A stretch of DNA of 64,000 nucleotides from Cornus controversa (taxonomy: Eukaryota > Streptophyta > Magnoliopsida > Cornales > Cornaceae): assembly GCA_026545225.1 (NCBI GenBank), contig CM048851.1:31371956-31435955 (forward strand). The letters run 5' to 3'. How positions within the stretch are numbered: position 1 is the stretch's first letter; every line of letters begins with the position of its first letter. A program made the position numbers and the translations under genes. The notes under the pieces are model-generated. The model ran no database searches. It was not told the DNA's origin and was given only the letters and a program-made list of their open reading frames with translations. This document shows, in pieces, positions 44,040 to 56,869 of the stretch.

Positions 44040-44929
44040 TCATATATTAATATCATTTTTCTTACCTTCATAACATAAGAACGTGTAATTAGAAAGAACT
44101 GGTGATTCAAGTACAAGTTTCAAATTTAATGTATAATACTTTTATTTTTTAATTAGTTTGTGATAAAAAAAAAATACTACACCTTACATAAAAAAAATTG
44201 AAAAGTTCACAGTACGCTAAGAGCAACTGAATTGCACTAAAAGGTTCCAAAATAACGTTGCATGAAACAATACATATATATTATATATTCTAGTAAAAAA
44301 TTACGTGTTATGCATGTTGTATAATGCTAAAAATTAATAAAACGGATGAAATATTATTAATATATTTTTAAATTTGGACTATAATATAAGTAATAGTTAA
44401 TTGGTATCTATTTTTTTTTCTCTTTTTTTTTTCATTTTTTGGGTTCATTTTGAATTGGGACAAAAGATATTTATCTAGAGAAATGATTATTTATGTTCAT
44501 ACTTTAAATTTTTGGAAGAAAATATAATTATTATTTTTTCATTTTAGAACTAAAATAATTGAATGAATTAGATTATTTATAGAATATTTTTGTGAATTCG
44601 TTTAGTTTTTGTATCTTATGTTAGGGTATTTTTATTAGATTTTATATGTCAAATTGTCAAGTAACACAAATAATTACAGGCTTAATAAATAATTGAAAAA
44701 CTTTCAAGAATAACATATGACAAATATTCTCAAAAACACAATTAGAAAACCTAAAGTTATTGGGAAAAAATGAAGCACAAAATTAAACATTTGAGACTAA
44801 ATTTATGATAATAAAAGGTCATTAAATTTATAATAGAAGATTCAAAATTTAAAATATTTGTCAATTACAAAATTTGAATAATCCTCATCACCATTGCCTT
44901 AATCTCATATGAATGGGGTCGACCACATA
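44040..44929. other. Intergenic, no gene
   Basis: Very AT-rich, with no long frame and no clear repeat structure. Confidence 0.5.
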
Positions 44930-45600
44930 AATTCTCTCTCTCTAAACTTTTCTATTACATGTCAATTCACCTACTACATTTAACTTTTTAAAATCATTTT
45001 TAATAACTTCGTCACGTGTTATTTTTGGCCGTCTTCTCTGTCTCTTACCTTCTATTACAACCAGTCTTTCCCATTTTATCGACTCGTCACTAGGTCTCCG
45101 ATGTATATGTCCAAACCATAGAAGTCTACTCTTTCAAATTTTTTCATGTGCTACTTCTAATTTTCCAGTTTGGACATATATCTTCGTCTACACCTTCATG
45201 TTGTATATGTCTAACCAGTCTTTCTCATTTCCGCTGCATGAAGACGTTGTTCTTATTTTTTTTAGGCCCCAACACTCCGCTCCATACCATATCTCTTCTA
45301 ATTAGTAACGGTCCTATAGAATTTTCCTTTTAACTTATATGTTATTCTTTTATCAAATCAAATCTTTCTCCATCCTTTTGCATTACTATTCTAGATAAGA
45401 TACCGAAAGTGAGTGTTTTTATTAATCTTTTGGTTTTGAAGTGTTATCATTATATTATCAATATCTGAATCTTTATTAAATTTGCACTCCATATACTTTG
45501 TTTTAGTTCGACTAATTCTCAATCCTTTCGATTTTAGAGCATTTCTTCACGATTCTTGTTTTATTGTTAAGTTCTCTTTAAAAGTATAGTTTAAATTGGT
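44930..45600 (-). pseudogene. LINE (L1-type) reverse transcriptase, C-terminal remnant
   Basis: Read on the minus strand with several frame changes, it gives a series of short peptides in the order expected for the end of plant L1-type ORF2: LSRTKTKYMECKF-like, then KLKGKFYRT, YG..CWA-like, then WFGHI-like, R.SDE, KRQRRRPK, and a final DP. Stops and frameshifts are frequent and the catalytic part is not present here. A dead, 5'-truncated fragment; its right limit is approximate. Confidence 0.7.
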
Positions 45601-46892
45601 TACTTTTCGGTTTTATTGCATGTTTCATTTCTAGTTTTCTAGTTTTGTTACAAAATTTGATTGAAGAACAAAATTGGATTAAAGAATAAAATAATGAAAT
45701 TAGGCCAAAGAGTCAAAGTGAGTTGAACTAAAGGTTTTGAAACATTTTATTCAAATATTAGAGCCTTAAAATGGATAGAGTTCCAAGATCAATGTCATAA
45801 ATATCATATATAATTTTAACTTTGTATTGAACTCAAAATAAAGTATTTCTACATTAGTTATAAATCTAAAAATTGCAACATTGAAAAAAGATTTGTGCAA
45901 GTTAACTAAAACAAAACATTTATTTTAGATCCACACCTAGTAAAAATGAACATGCATGCAATTGGCTTTATTATTTTGTGTGTGTGTGTGTGTGTGTATA
46001 TATATTGTGTATTTAGAGTTGAGAAGTGGAAAAGAAAAAGAAGCAAAAAAAAATTAAAAGAAATTATTTTGGTAAGTAACAACTCTAGTACTAAAAGAAG
46101 TCCAAAAGAAAATTTTAATATTAAAAAATAATCTATTTAAGTAATTATTCATTAAATTGAATATAAAAAATAAAAATTCTATCTCCATTTGTATAGTAAG
46201 TAGTATATATATAAATATATACATTGAGTAATTAAGAGAGTGTGGTTGTATTTATAAAAAAAAAGACAAAGGAAAAAATACAAAGTTTTACGGCCCGTCA
46301 TGACATTATCATGTACTATATGATAGAACAATATATATATCATGTACTATATGATAGTACAACAATATATATCTCATGTTACATTATCATGTGACATCGT
46401 GCCGTTTCGTTCACATCTCTGTTTGGTAACAGTTCCATTTTACGGAAGATTCTTTTGCTTCTGTTATTTGTGGCTCTGCGGAGGAAGAGGAAGTATAGAG
46501 AGAGAAAGGGAGAGAGAGAGAGAGAGGAAAAGGAAACAAGGATGGTGACAAAACGAAGAAAAGGTTTGCGGGGTCAGGTTTTGAATTCCATTTCCATGCT
46601 AGCTTTTGTGGAGCATTTTTATTTATTTATTTCTTTCTTTTTCTTCATATATATATATATATATATGTATATGTAAAGATTGAATTTTCTGAGGATCACA
46701 TCACAACCCTACCTGGATCTGCTACCCCTGCAATATGGACCCATTCCTATTCCTCCACCAAGTTGGCATTTAAATTTGAATCTACTCCTAAGCTTAATGT
46801 CAGAACAAAAGCACTCACATGTACCTCATCAATCTATCATAGTGTCATGTTACTATCATTGCACCAATATCTATATGAAAAATAATTTTTAA
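45601..46892. other. Intergenic, no supported gene
   Basis: (TG)n at 45978-45998, (TA)n at 46647-46667, a short duplicated segment around ATGTACTATATGATAG (46311-46370) and a (GA)n tract 46495-46530. An ATG at 46541 with a potential donor 36 bp later was considered and not supported. Confidence 0.5.
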
Positions 46893-46988
46893 TTCTTTTT
46901 TATTTTATTTTTGACAAAAAATCAAAAATTTCATGTGCTTTTAAAAATGTGTAAAAAATTTCCTATACTATATTTTAGATCATATCAA

Positions 46989-48218
46989 TAGGGGTGGCAA
47001 AATTGGACACGACACGATTAGTGCTGCACACGGTTCGGTTCCCTAAGTTCCTAGAGGAATTGGAACCGGAACCGTTGGGAGGTGGAACTGAACCGAATCG
47101 AACCAAACCGTAGTCAACGGTTCAGTTCGGTTCCAAACCGCGGTTCTTTGAATTTTTTTTTTTTTTTTCAATTTTACAATCTAATATATTGAATCATTAC
47201 TAATATAATACAATATTATTGATAATAAATGTAGTTTAACCATATATGTTTGGTGTTTGTATAATATTATCATAATATTATAATAGTAAATTAGTAATAA
47301 GACTAATAACTAATATAATTATATAACTAATTTAACGGTTCCGGATAAATTTTGGTTTTGGTTCCTTGGAACCGTCACATACAGTTCCGTTCGGTTCAGT
47401 TCGGTTCTGCTGAGCCTGAAACCGGAACCGAAACCGTGTTCAATGGTTCTTTAAAAAATGGAACCGGAACCGGGACCGTACCGACGGTTCGGTTTGGTTC
47501 AGGTACGGTTCTGGTTCCTACGATTCTTTGTGTAGCCCTAGACATGATAATACGACTCGAACACGACACGAATTAAGTGGATTTGGGTTTGAAGTAAGCT
47601 GACACATTTAATAAATGGGTCGACCTGAATACGATATGCAAAAATTGGGTTGGGTTTAGGTTTAAGCTGTCTAACCCGTGACACGATTACGACATGAGTT
47701 ATTCATATATTATGGTTTGATACAAATATATATATACATAGTTATATATATTGCAATTGTTTGTAATCTATTTGTTTATTTACAGGACTGATGTAACCAT
47801 AAAATGCAAGGATAAGATTGTTATGGTGTATTCCCGGTTGTTGAATCACCTTAGTATGTTTTTCAATTTATATATAGATACAAAATTTATAATACAGTTT
47901 GATTTTAGGATTTATGTATTGATATGTACTTTATTTTTATATAATCTTTAGAGAGATTTTTAAGGGTGGAGAAACTCATATGATATAAGTTAAATGGATT
48001 AAAAATGTTATTAAACAAGTCTTGTCATTATAGGACATATTTATTAAACGGGTTATACGGGTCGACACGGATAACACGTTAAATAAACGGGTTGGGTTAG
48101 TGTTGAGGGTTTCTGACACGATTAATAAATGAGTCGGGTTAGGGTTGAGCTGTTTAGTAGAATACTTATACATCGACACGACACGAACACGACACAGGAA
48201 CACAAATTGTCACCCCTA
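46989..48218. mobile_element. hAT-type element with GACACGACACG motifs, middle layer
   Basis: TAGGGGTGGCAAAATTG at the left is mirrored by AAATTGTCACCCCTA at the right. 8 bp duplications CATATCAA/CATATCAC (46981-46988, 48219-48226) flank it. GACACG, GGGTTGGG and GGGTCG words cluster near both ends. It contains another element at 47019-47540. Confidence 0.8.
47019..47540. mobile_element. hAT-type element with GGAACCG/CGGTTCGG motifs, inner layer
   Basis: TAGTGCTGCACACGG at the left is mirrored by TTTGTGTAGCCCTA at the right. 8 bp duplications GACACGAT/GACATGAT (47011-47018, 47541-47548) flank it. Subterminal regions are dense with GGTTCGGTTCC and GGAACCGGAACC. Non-coding. Confidence 0.78.
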
Positions 48219-49144
48219 CATATCACATCCTCGCATTTATAAAAATGAGCAAATCATTCCATCTTTCACATATTATCATTTTCTATTATTATAAAAAATA
48301 AAAAAACAATTGAGAGAAGAGTTTTTTTTTTTTATATTAAGTTATATCAAATTCCAGAAAAAAAAATTAAAAATACACAATTATATAATAAAAAATTTTG
48401 AATTTTTTTTTTGTTTTCTAGATATTTTTCTATTAGAAAGAGAGGGGTTTTTTTGTATTAAGTTTTTCTTATCTTAATCAAAAAAGGGAGTTTTTTTCCG
48501 AAAAAATAATTTCGGAAATTGTTTCCCCAAAAAAAAAAAACTAAATATGCACAATAATAATAATTTTCAGATTTTTTTTCATTTTTTCAAAAATTGTTTT
48601 ATTTTCATAAATTCTCTCTCTTTTTAATGGAAAAAGTTCCAAAAATAATTTCCGAAAAACAAAAAAAATCAAAAATTTTATTAAGTAATTGTGCATATTT
48701 AGTTATTTCCCCGGAAATTATTTCCCAAAAAAAGACTCATCTTTTTTTCTATCAAAGTAAAAAAAAAAAAACTTGATATAAAAAAAACCCATCTTTCTAA
48801 TGGCAAATTTTCCGGAAAACAAAAAAAATCCGAAAATTTTTATTATGTAATTGTGCATCTTTTTTTCCAATAATTTTTTTCCTGAAAAAAAAACTCCTCT
48901 TTTTTTTATTAAGGTAAAAAAATTAATATAAAAAAACCTCTATTTTCTTTATTGTTCTTTATTTTTTATAATAATGAAAAGGTTAAAATGGCTATAGAAA
49001 ATGATAATATGTGCAAGATGAAGTTATTTGCTCACTTTTGCAAATGTGAGGGTGTGATATGATTCAAAATATAACACAGGGATTTCTTGCACTTTTTAAA
49101 AAACATAGGGGTTTTTTTTTTTTGTCCTTTTGCCTTTTATTTTT

Positions 49145-49270
49145 TGAAACGTAAAAGTAAATCTTACGTATCATTTAAACTCGGGTGTTTTTGCGTCCTG
49201 AGAGAATTGAAACGTAAAAGTAAATCTTACGTATCATTTAAACTCGAGTGTTTTTGCGTCCTGTGAGAAT
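49145..49270 (+). repeat. 63 bp tandem duplication
   Basis: Two copies (49145-49207, 49208-49270) with very few differences, immediately outside the right end of the nested element. Confidence 0.9.
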
Positions 49271-49706
49271 TGAATATAAAATGTCCGAGTTTACGCTCGT
49301 CCCAAAAATTCCTTTATTCATTGAAAATAATTTTCAAAAAAATGAGAAAATGTCTTCTTTAAATTGAGACTTTTAAAAAATAATTAATTAATCAAATTTT
49401 CATGTTACTTTAAAAAAAAAATCTCACAAAGAGATGGTATTATCAGACAAATAGAACCAAACAAATTGAAAGTAACTTTACAGAAAATCCATTTCTATAT
49501 ATAAGATTTTAATGCTTTAATATGTTACATTTCAGTAATGTCACTTAAAAATTGTCAAAAAAGCTCAAAAAAAAAATTATGGTTACAGAATTTATGCCAT
49601 TAAATATTAGTAAATTATGTTTACAAACAAAAATTAAGCCACTGAACTTTCAAATACACATACAAAAACTTATTTAAAATATAAAAAAAAGTACTTGAAA
49701 CAAACA

Positions 49707-49760
<54 letters not shown>

Positions 49761-49914
49761 ACTTTTCCTAATCACATTGTAGCTGTCCTATAAAGACAAA
49801 ATGGAAATAAAGTGGGTAATAAGTTCAGTTATCACACAAAGAGTGTTAATTAGTCCATTAAATCATATTTTCCCATAATTTTTCTTTATGTTATAGCATG
49901 GAAGAGATTCTTTT
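49271..49914. other. Intergenic, no gene
   Basis: AT-rich, with a long (TA)n run at 49711-49754. Confidence 0.6.
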
Positions 49915-51090
49915 TATTTTCATTAGTTCTGTGGAACATTAACCACTCTATTTTAGGTTTCTTTGGGGGCCGTTGGCCTCGTTAGTGAATCCTTAGAAAA
50001 TATGGCAAAGTTCTGATTACTCAGAAATTATTAAGTATTTCTGGGATCAATATGGTGGGTCAATCACCACTTAATACACAAGTAAAACATTAGTTTTATG
50101 ACATTTGATTAGTGGGACCAATGGTCCCGTGTGTACCTAATAATTTCTTCCAATTACTCTTTTATATATATATATATATGTATACACACACAGAGAGAGA
50201 TCATTAATTCTGTAGAACATTATCTACTGTATTTTAGCTTTTTTTGGGGCCCTTGGCCTCATTAGTGCATCCTTAGAAAATATGGCAAAAGCTCAATTAA
50301 TAGGAAATTATTAAGCTATCTCTTGACCATTAGTTCAGGCCAATCACCACTTAACATGTTAGATAATATATTAAATATTATGTTACTTCTTATACCATTT
50401 ACCTAATCCATCTAAGATTCCTAATTCATCTAGGACTAGGGTTTCTTATCTCCTAAGTCTGTGTCTATAAATAGGCCTCTATGTTATATATTCTTCATCA
50501 ATCAATTCAATATATATATTCGTCCTATATTTCTAACATAGTATCAGAGCCTCAGGCAACAACATATATTCCGTCACTCTGCATTGATAATTAAAAATTA
50601 TCACACATTGGGCCCAATCAAGTGCTCGGTTAAGTTGCACTTGAGGGGGGCGTGTTAGAAATCTAAATATTCAAGTTGCACCCTCTCCAACGCGCTTTCA
50701 TGCGACTCAACATGCCGGATCTTCACAGCTCTACTATCGCATTCATGTATTCAAAAACTCAAGTTGGTTCCATATAACCCACTTTGAATTTGAGGGGGCT
50801 ATATATTAAATATTATGTTACTTCTTATACCCTTTTTCTAACCATCTAGGATTCCTAATTCATGTAGAACTAGAATTTATTATCTCTTAAATAAACTTGT
50901 ATTCTAAGATTGTGTGTCTATAAATAAGTCTTTACATTATATATTCTTCATCAATCAATTCAATATATATATTCTTCCTATATTTCTAACACAACACATA
51001 AGCAAAAACTCAGCTGACTAATGGTCCCGTATCTGCCTAATAATTTCTCCCAATTACTTCTTCATATGTGTGTGTTTGTATATATATGTA
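49915..51090 (+). repeat. ~260 bp tandem duplication, second copy split by TRIM B
   Basis: 49920-50175 is repeated at 50200-50356 plus 50992-51070 (shared words CATCCTTAGAAAATATGGCA, ACTAATGGTCCCG-type and TAATTTCTTCCAATTACT). The second copy contains TRIM B and the first shows the unoccupied site near 50070-50090. Confidence 0.8.
50357..50991 (+). mobile_element. TRIM retrotransposon B
   Basis: 635 bp with a first LTR at 50357-50538 (TGTTAGAT...TCTAACA) and a second at about 50799-50991. Straight after the first LTR comes TAGTATCAGAGC, a near-perfect initiator-Met primer-binding site. TGAGGGGG precedes the second LTR as the polypurine tract. The flanks TAACA/CAACA are a likely 5 bp duplication with one change. 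The LTRs and the region before the polypurine tract resemble TRIM A (CCATCTAGGA, AACTCAAGTTGG), so they are one family. No coding capacity. Confidence 0.85.
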
Positions 51091-51182
51091 TTGAAATGCA
51101 GTAACAAAATGTGTTACCAGTATTGCATACACATTTTACAAAGTATTAAAAAGAAAAAAAAAAAGAGAGGATATTTTGAGTC

Positions 51183-51223
<41 letters not shown>

Positions 51224-52102
51224 AAATGTGTGTGTGTTAGTATGTGCAGTTGGGATATAGACAGGCAAGCTGGTCTGACAAGTTTCCAGAATGGGCCAAA
51301 AATGGCCCCTACTTGTTGGAGCTTTAATTCCGACAAATATTTGGGCCAGTCCTGAGTTTAATCTTATCGTTTATTCAATCTATTGCCAGGTAGGGCTGGG
51401 TCCAGTACTTTTATATTTGCTTTGATCACTTCAGATCCTCATCTCCTAGGGCCTAAGCAAATTTTATCCAGTCTCGTATCATCTACTGTATGTGAATGAG
51501 TGTCTATATATACTCCTAAAATATAAAGTTACTTTTTATTCATTACACCTTCTACTATTGATAGGACATTTATTTTTAAAAAAAACACCTCATAAGTGGT
51601 TTGAGTAACATCTTACCCTAGGTTTGACTAGTCACCTTACCTTAGTTTTACTTGATGAACGAGCTCAAGCCGATCCCAAACTATTTATGCTCGGTTTATT
51701 TGCAACCTTATTCGTAGTCATAAGCACAATCATTATGAGTAACATTGTAACCTATGTAACCTGTTTAAGTCATGTATCACACCAAATATATACATGTATA
51801 TATACTATGAATTATAACGGAACCAAGCATTGTAATAGGATGGTTAATCCACATGCAGTGTTATGAAAATATGAAGAGAGACCACAATACTGTAGAAGAA
51901 ATGTGAAATTACAAAGTCATCTGATAACAAATATTTGAATCAACCATCATCACTCCCTTGACAAGACTGACATACCAGATATATCAGAGCAGAAAAATAG
52001 AAGAAGAATCTTCAAGCTAGAGGAGCATACAACACATATTATTTTCCTCATAGGTATTTTATCTACATCAACTTGTAGGCAACACACTTCAGTCCGTGCA
52101 GA
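51091..52102. other. Intergenic and 3' flank of the GEM-like exon
   Basis: (TA)n at 51187-51220, and a patch of GAGCTCAAGC/CTCGG words near 51655-51690. The last 100-200 bp before 52103 would be the 3' UTR of the minus-strand gene. No other gene is seen. Confidence 0.5.
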
Positions 52103-52282
52103 TTAGAAGCTGCTGGCTTGCGACGCGCCTTGTAAAGTTTTGACAGCGTTAACATAGCTTACGAAACCCATAAACCAAAACTCGTGATTGTCAACAGAGA
52201 TGATCTGAATATACTTCTCAGCAGGGTTTGCTTTGCTTGTCGAAGGATTAACTGCTTTTAGCTGATGCAATGGAATAACCAC
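52103..52282 (-). CDS. GEM-like (GRAM-domain) protein, terminal exon only
   Basis: 59 codons plus TAA on the minus strand, entered through a good acceptor (..ATAAATAG at 52283-52290). The peptide contains [25 protein letters not shown] and [11 protein letters not shown], the conserved C-terminal part of the GRAM domain in plant GEM-like/ABA-responsive proteins, which are lipid-binding regulators. There is no ATG of its own and it is too short to stand alone. The N-terminal half and the start of the GRAM domain should lie to the right, but I found no matching exon up to 64000. So the intron is over 11 kb and transposon-filled, or the exons lie outside, or this is a fragment. The frame is intact and the stop is at the expected place, which suggests selection until recently. 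Confidence 0.8.
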   Translation of the reverse strand: MVIPLHQLKAVNPSTSKANPAEKYIQIISVDNHEFWFMGFVSYVNAVKTLQGASQASSF

Positions 52283-53470
52283 CTATTTATACATTGAAAT
52301 AAGAGAAGCAAACGTGAAACTTATAAGATATTGATGAACTAAATGTGTCAATAAATTTGATGAAGATAACACTGATGATGATGGCAATGGTAAAACTATG
52401 GTCACATACTCGTATGATACAAATATGTGAAATGTTTTAGGAAACTAGTGCTACAAATATGATAATGCACATATAAGGCAATAAATTCATGCCAACACCC
52501 CAAAACCTACACACTTAATTATATTAGTGTTTAGGGACTAGAGCTTCAGATTGTCTAGAATCGGGCTCGCCTAAGTAAGTTACATACTTAAACTCGGCTC
52601 ACCTTTGGCCGAGCTTGGCCTAGCCAAGCCCAAGGTCAGATCTGCATTTGTCAATCAAGCTCGTGCTCAGCTCAATTTCGCTCATTTCATATCCTATTGG
52701 TATACTTTTTTTTTTCCTAGTTGGTACACCGCCAAAGAATTGTTTGCACGCAAGAGGACTTGATCCTTAAACCTAATGCTATCGGTATATTGATACATCT
52801 CTATATCTATATATGTGTGGAAATGGCAAATGGTAGAGCCAGATGAGAGATACCGTTAAAGTTGACTGGTCCTAGGCAATACGTAAAGAGAAAGAACTCA
52901 TCACGGCTTGGCTTTTCCAATTCTCATCATGCCTTTTGTTCCGTTAGAACCTTCTCTAAATTGAATCCAAAACGGGGGGTAGGGCTTTGCCTCTAGATTG
53001 AGAATTTTCAAGACAAAATATTGGTTGTTCTAAAAAGATGCCGCAAGATGAGAAGAGAGAAATGAGATCTTGATCTCTGAAGCTGTTAAGATGAGAGAAA
53101 CGATATCTAGATCACTAAAGAAGATCAAAGCTGGGAAAGAATATGAACATATTGCCCTTCTTTTTCTCTCTCTAATCTTTCCATATTGCAAACTACTGTC
53201 CCTCTCTCTCTCTCTCTATATATATATATTATCATCCCAAATTCCAAAACTATTGTATCTCACTCTCCTTGACTCTCTCTCTAGTCTTTCCATATACCAA
53301 GACAACCATACCCTCCAATCCCACTCCTAATTTTCTCTTTCTCCTTCCAAATATACAATATATTTACCCCAAAAAGTAACTGTGAATGACCCCTAGCATA
53401 TGTTATAGTAATAAACAAGTATAGATATATTAAAACTGTGACGTATATTTTTGTAATTGACAATCTTCGG
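52283..53470. other. Probable intron or intergenic sequence of the GEM-like gene
   Basis: AT-rich. A cluster of GGCTCGCC, CTCGGCTC and GCCGAGC words at 52560-52690 has a counterpart at 54846-55005 and may be one end of an old motif-rich element split by the LTR at 53471. (CT)n at 53200-53230. No exon recognised. Confidence 0.45.
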
Positions 53471-54770
53471 TGTCAAAACTAGACATGATCGAGTTGTTAT
53501 CTTTGATTTATATTCTTGTAATTGATCATATAATTGAAGTCTCAGAGTGAGCATAGTGTCCTACACCAACCATGCAAATGATCTTCAAATGTATGAAGCT
53601 TGACACTATAAAGAAAGCATCAATGCATTGAACAAAGGTTTAATCGATTGAAGTTTTCAGATGGTTTCGATTGCATGTGAACATTGTTCATCTAGCATGA
53701 GAGTCACGTAGTCCAGGTAAAGTAGTGAGAACACATATATTTCAAATCAGGAGGTTCTGACATTGAAAATTAGGGTTTTTTGGCAAAATTTTCAAACTTT
53801 TCAAAGTTGGACCAGTCCATGAAGTCTCGAGACTTCAAAACTTGCAGAGCAAAGCCCTAGACTGGTCCAAGTGAAGGCTGGACCGATCCAAGCCTTCTAA
53901 TGGCAGATTTTGGCTCTACAGTGTCCTGTTTTGACCTAGATTTGACTTTGAAATTTCCTTAAACTTTGGGACTTGTTTCCTATTGATTTTTAACTTGTTT
54001 TTTAAGAAAAATTAGGGTTTCTAACATCTATAAAACCTCATATGATTTCTCTCTGTGTATGCTTTTCATATGATTTCTGTGTGTGCTTTCACGAAACTTT
54101 CAATACGCATCAAAAAAATATTTTTAGAGAGAGAGCGTAGAGATATTTTTCAATAGATAACTTTGTTTTTCTGTTTATATTTTTAAGAGTGCACACATAT
54201 TCACTAAGTGATTTAGGATGGCTCTCTTTGCTTAATCAATCATTCGAAGACTACTTCAGATTTCTTATTGATTAAGCTACTGGATCGTTTGGTTTCTTCT
54301 ACAACTATTCGTTGGTGAGATGAAGATCGCACTACGAAGGGGACAATATACTTGCTAAGTGTTCGTGTTCTTCCAATTACCCTTCTGCAAGGATTGTGAC
54401 GTTAGCTGGAAATCTGCAACAATTGAGAGAATCGCAAAAGTAAGCCTTCTGCATCATGTTCTTGTCAGAGTGGACTAGGTGTGAGTCTGGGACATAGTCT
54501 ATTGTACTTTGTGTCGACAATAGTGGACTTGGTTTTATGGGGCTACAAGGCCTCACCCATGGTTTTTTTCCCGATCTAGGTTTTCCACGTATATCTAGTG
54601 CATTCTTTACTTTATCGCACTCTATTTATTTACTTGCTTTGTTAGATTTCTTTAATTTTTAATTGAACTTAAAATTGGGATAATATGAAAAATCAAGCAA
54701 AAAGCAAGTAAACTTAATCCCCCCCCCCCCTCTAGGTTTTAAACAAACTTTCGCAACCGCTTCCGCACTG
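53471..54770 (+). mobile_element. Probable solo LTR, Copia SIRE/Maximus-like
   Basis: Starts TGTCAAAACTAGAC. Near the right end it has GGTTTTCCACGT and then AATCCCCCCCCCCCCTCTAGG, words I associate with the 3' part of SIRE/Maximus LTRs. In the middle are GACCAGTCC/GGACCGATCC words. No primer-binding site follows and no second LTR or coding part is seen, so a solo LTR is the best reading. The ends are approximate and the family assignment is from memory. Confidence 0.5.
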
Positions 54771-55010
54771 CACAACTCACAAAAAAAACAAGGATTTGCC
54801 TAGATACACATATTTGTAGTTAACAAACCTAGATAACTCTAACCAAGATGAGCTTTGTCTTGCTCAAGCTCGGCTCATTTGATAAACGAGCTTGAAAGTT
54901 ACCTTCGAGTTTGGATCAAATAATAAACAAACTAGCTTGAACAAGCCTCTAGATGAGTGGAGCGAATCTGTTCACGAGCAGCTCGATTCATTTATAACCC
55001 TGCTAGTGCC

Positions 55011-56869
55011 TTTAAACTAGGATACATTAGGTCAAGCATTATAATCACATTCACATCGTATGTTAAAGTAGATGGTTATCCAACCTACTTTGTGTTTGTC
55101 TAGTTGTAGCCAAAACCACAATAAATTCACAGAGAATGACATGTGATTACTTAACAAGGGAGGGAAAAAAAACAGAGACATGCAAGCATACATATGTCCA
55201 CAGTTTGTAACAAAGAAAAAATGTTAAGATTAATGATGAACATTGGATGGACTAAAACTATCAAAAAGCACAGACAAGAAACATTAAGGGCAACTTCAAT
55301 CACTAATATATTTAGTAATACTACTATGGAGTAAATAGTAAAGGTAATTATGTAATTTCAGTTTAATAATGTAAGTAGGAGTTAAACTGTACAACCCTCC
55401 CTGGGATTAAGCTCTCTCTCTCTCTCTCTCTCCCTCTATATATATATATATATATACATATGTGTGTGTGTGTGTGTGTGTATTTGTGTGGTTGTGTACA
55501 TATACACACACTGAAGTCTGAACATGGCATCAGAGATTTTAGTATCGAGAGAAATTTTCATCTCTGACTCTATCTGCCCAAGTCTTCTTCCTATTCCATT
55601 TCTTTATTGGATAGGAGATGTAAGGAATTTGGCCTCTAAAATATTGAGAGTTTAACCGAATACCACCTATCAACTCCCCAATAACATAATTCACATGGAT
55701 TATCCATCCATAAATACCAAAAGTTAAAGCGTCTGTTAATATATATAATTAGATCACTCTTTACTCACTTAACTTTAAAGGAGTAAGCAGTCACTAAAAG
55801 ATGCACTGAATTGCCCCCATAGAACACCTATGTTTTGACTACTTTAATGCCTATTCTATTGAATCTTGAGCAAGGAGTCTCTTTGACATTCAAATCTGTG
55901 GAGTTCAATCTATAACCAGTGCATACTCAGAATTCACAGTTCACTATTCTGAGGCCCCTTTTGTAATTAGATCGCTACTTTATGTGTTTGCATTTTTCCT
56001 CAAGTTTCCTTCTCGAGTACATACTACACGCCTTATATGGTCATACAATGTTCCCAATATTCTCTCTTTCAGTCAAGATCAGGGGAGCAGTTTACCATAT
56101 ATTTCTTCCATCTCATGAGCAATTCGTTGCACCATGTGATATTAGCCCCGTCCTCCTATTTTTCTATGGAGTATATTCATTCAATGCAAAACCAATTCGA
56201 TCAAGGGAATTCCTTCCTGTCCAATAGAGTTCTCATATTCACTATAAGCATAGTGCAATAATCAGCATTTGCTCCATAGGATTGCAAAGTAGCAGAACTC
56301 AAGCAAAGCCATGACATGTAGGTCACTAATGCAAGGAAGACACCAAACCCAAGTCTGGAATAAAACCTAATAAGCACTCAAGGAGCTTCATATTGGCTCA
56401 ATTCAGAGACAACCAAAAAAAATCCAATGGCCTGATCCAATTTAATGATCTAAGGCTTGAATATACTGACCAAAAGGAACACAAATACCAACCTATGTAT
56501 AATTATACACACATATATATAAGCCGACTAACCAAACACGGTTAACAATCCAGTAATACAATACCGTGTCCCAACAATGCTGGTAGAGAAGCACACTGGC
56601 ATAAAACCTATTTAAGGAAATTTGAGAGGTGTCTCACTACCAAGCCTTTTTCTTTCTCTTTTGTTTCTCCCTATTAAGTAAGACATGCACAAATGTGTTT
56701 CAGAAGGGACTTAAATCCCACACATTCCCCCAATAGAAGTTTATAGAAATTTCAAGTTCAACAAATTTCCTTTCCTAAGTTCAGTACTTTGAAAATAAAT
56801 CACGCAGAAAAACATCTCATGAAATTCAAATTCCACAGTACAAATTCAAACTCTGTAATTAGATATCTG
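55011..56869. other. No gene seen
   Basis: AT-rich. (CT)n at 55412-55433, (TA)n at 55438-55456 and (GT)n at 55461-55481. Frames at 55982-56261 have no recognisable domain. Confidence 0.5.

Larger units (their letters stand above)
46893..49130. mobile_element. Foldback element, outer layer of a triple nest
   Basis: The left arm (46893-46988 plus 48219-48330) is mirrored by the right arm (48940-49130), with words such as ATATTATCATTTTCTAT and its complement. The left arm is interrupted by the hAT-like element 46989-48218. The right arm has the uninterrupted site. The interior (48330-48940) consists of poly(T)/poly(A) blocks. Non-coding. Confidence 0.7.

Noticed and set aside
46541-46580. Possible short first exon (ATG then CAG|GT) after a GA-rich leader
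   Set aside because: No downstream exon was found, and the next kilobases are nested transposons.
51960-52000. Minus-strand word resembling the FCSD motif of GEM-like proteins
   Set aside because: It lies downstream of the GEM-like stop codon, in the wrong order, and the following residues do not fit the family.
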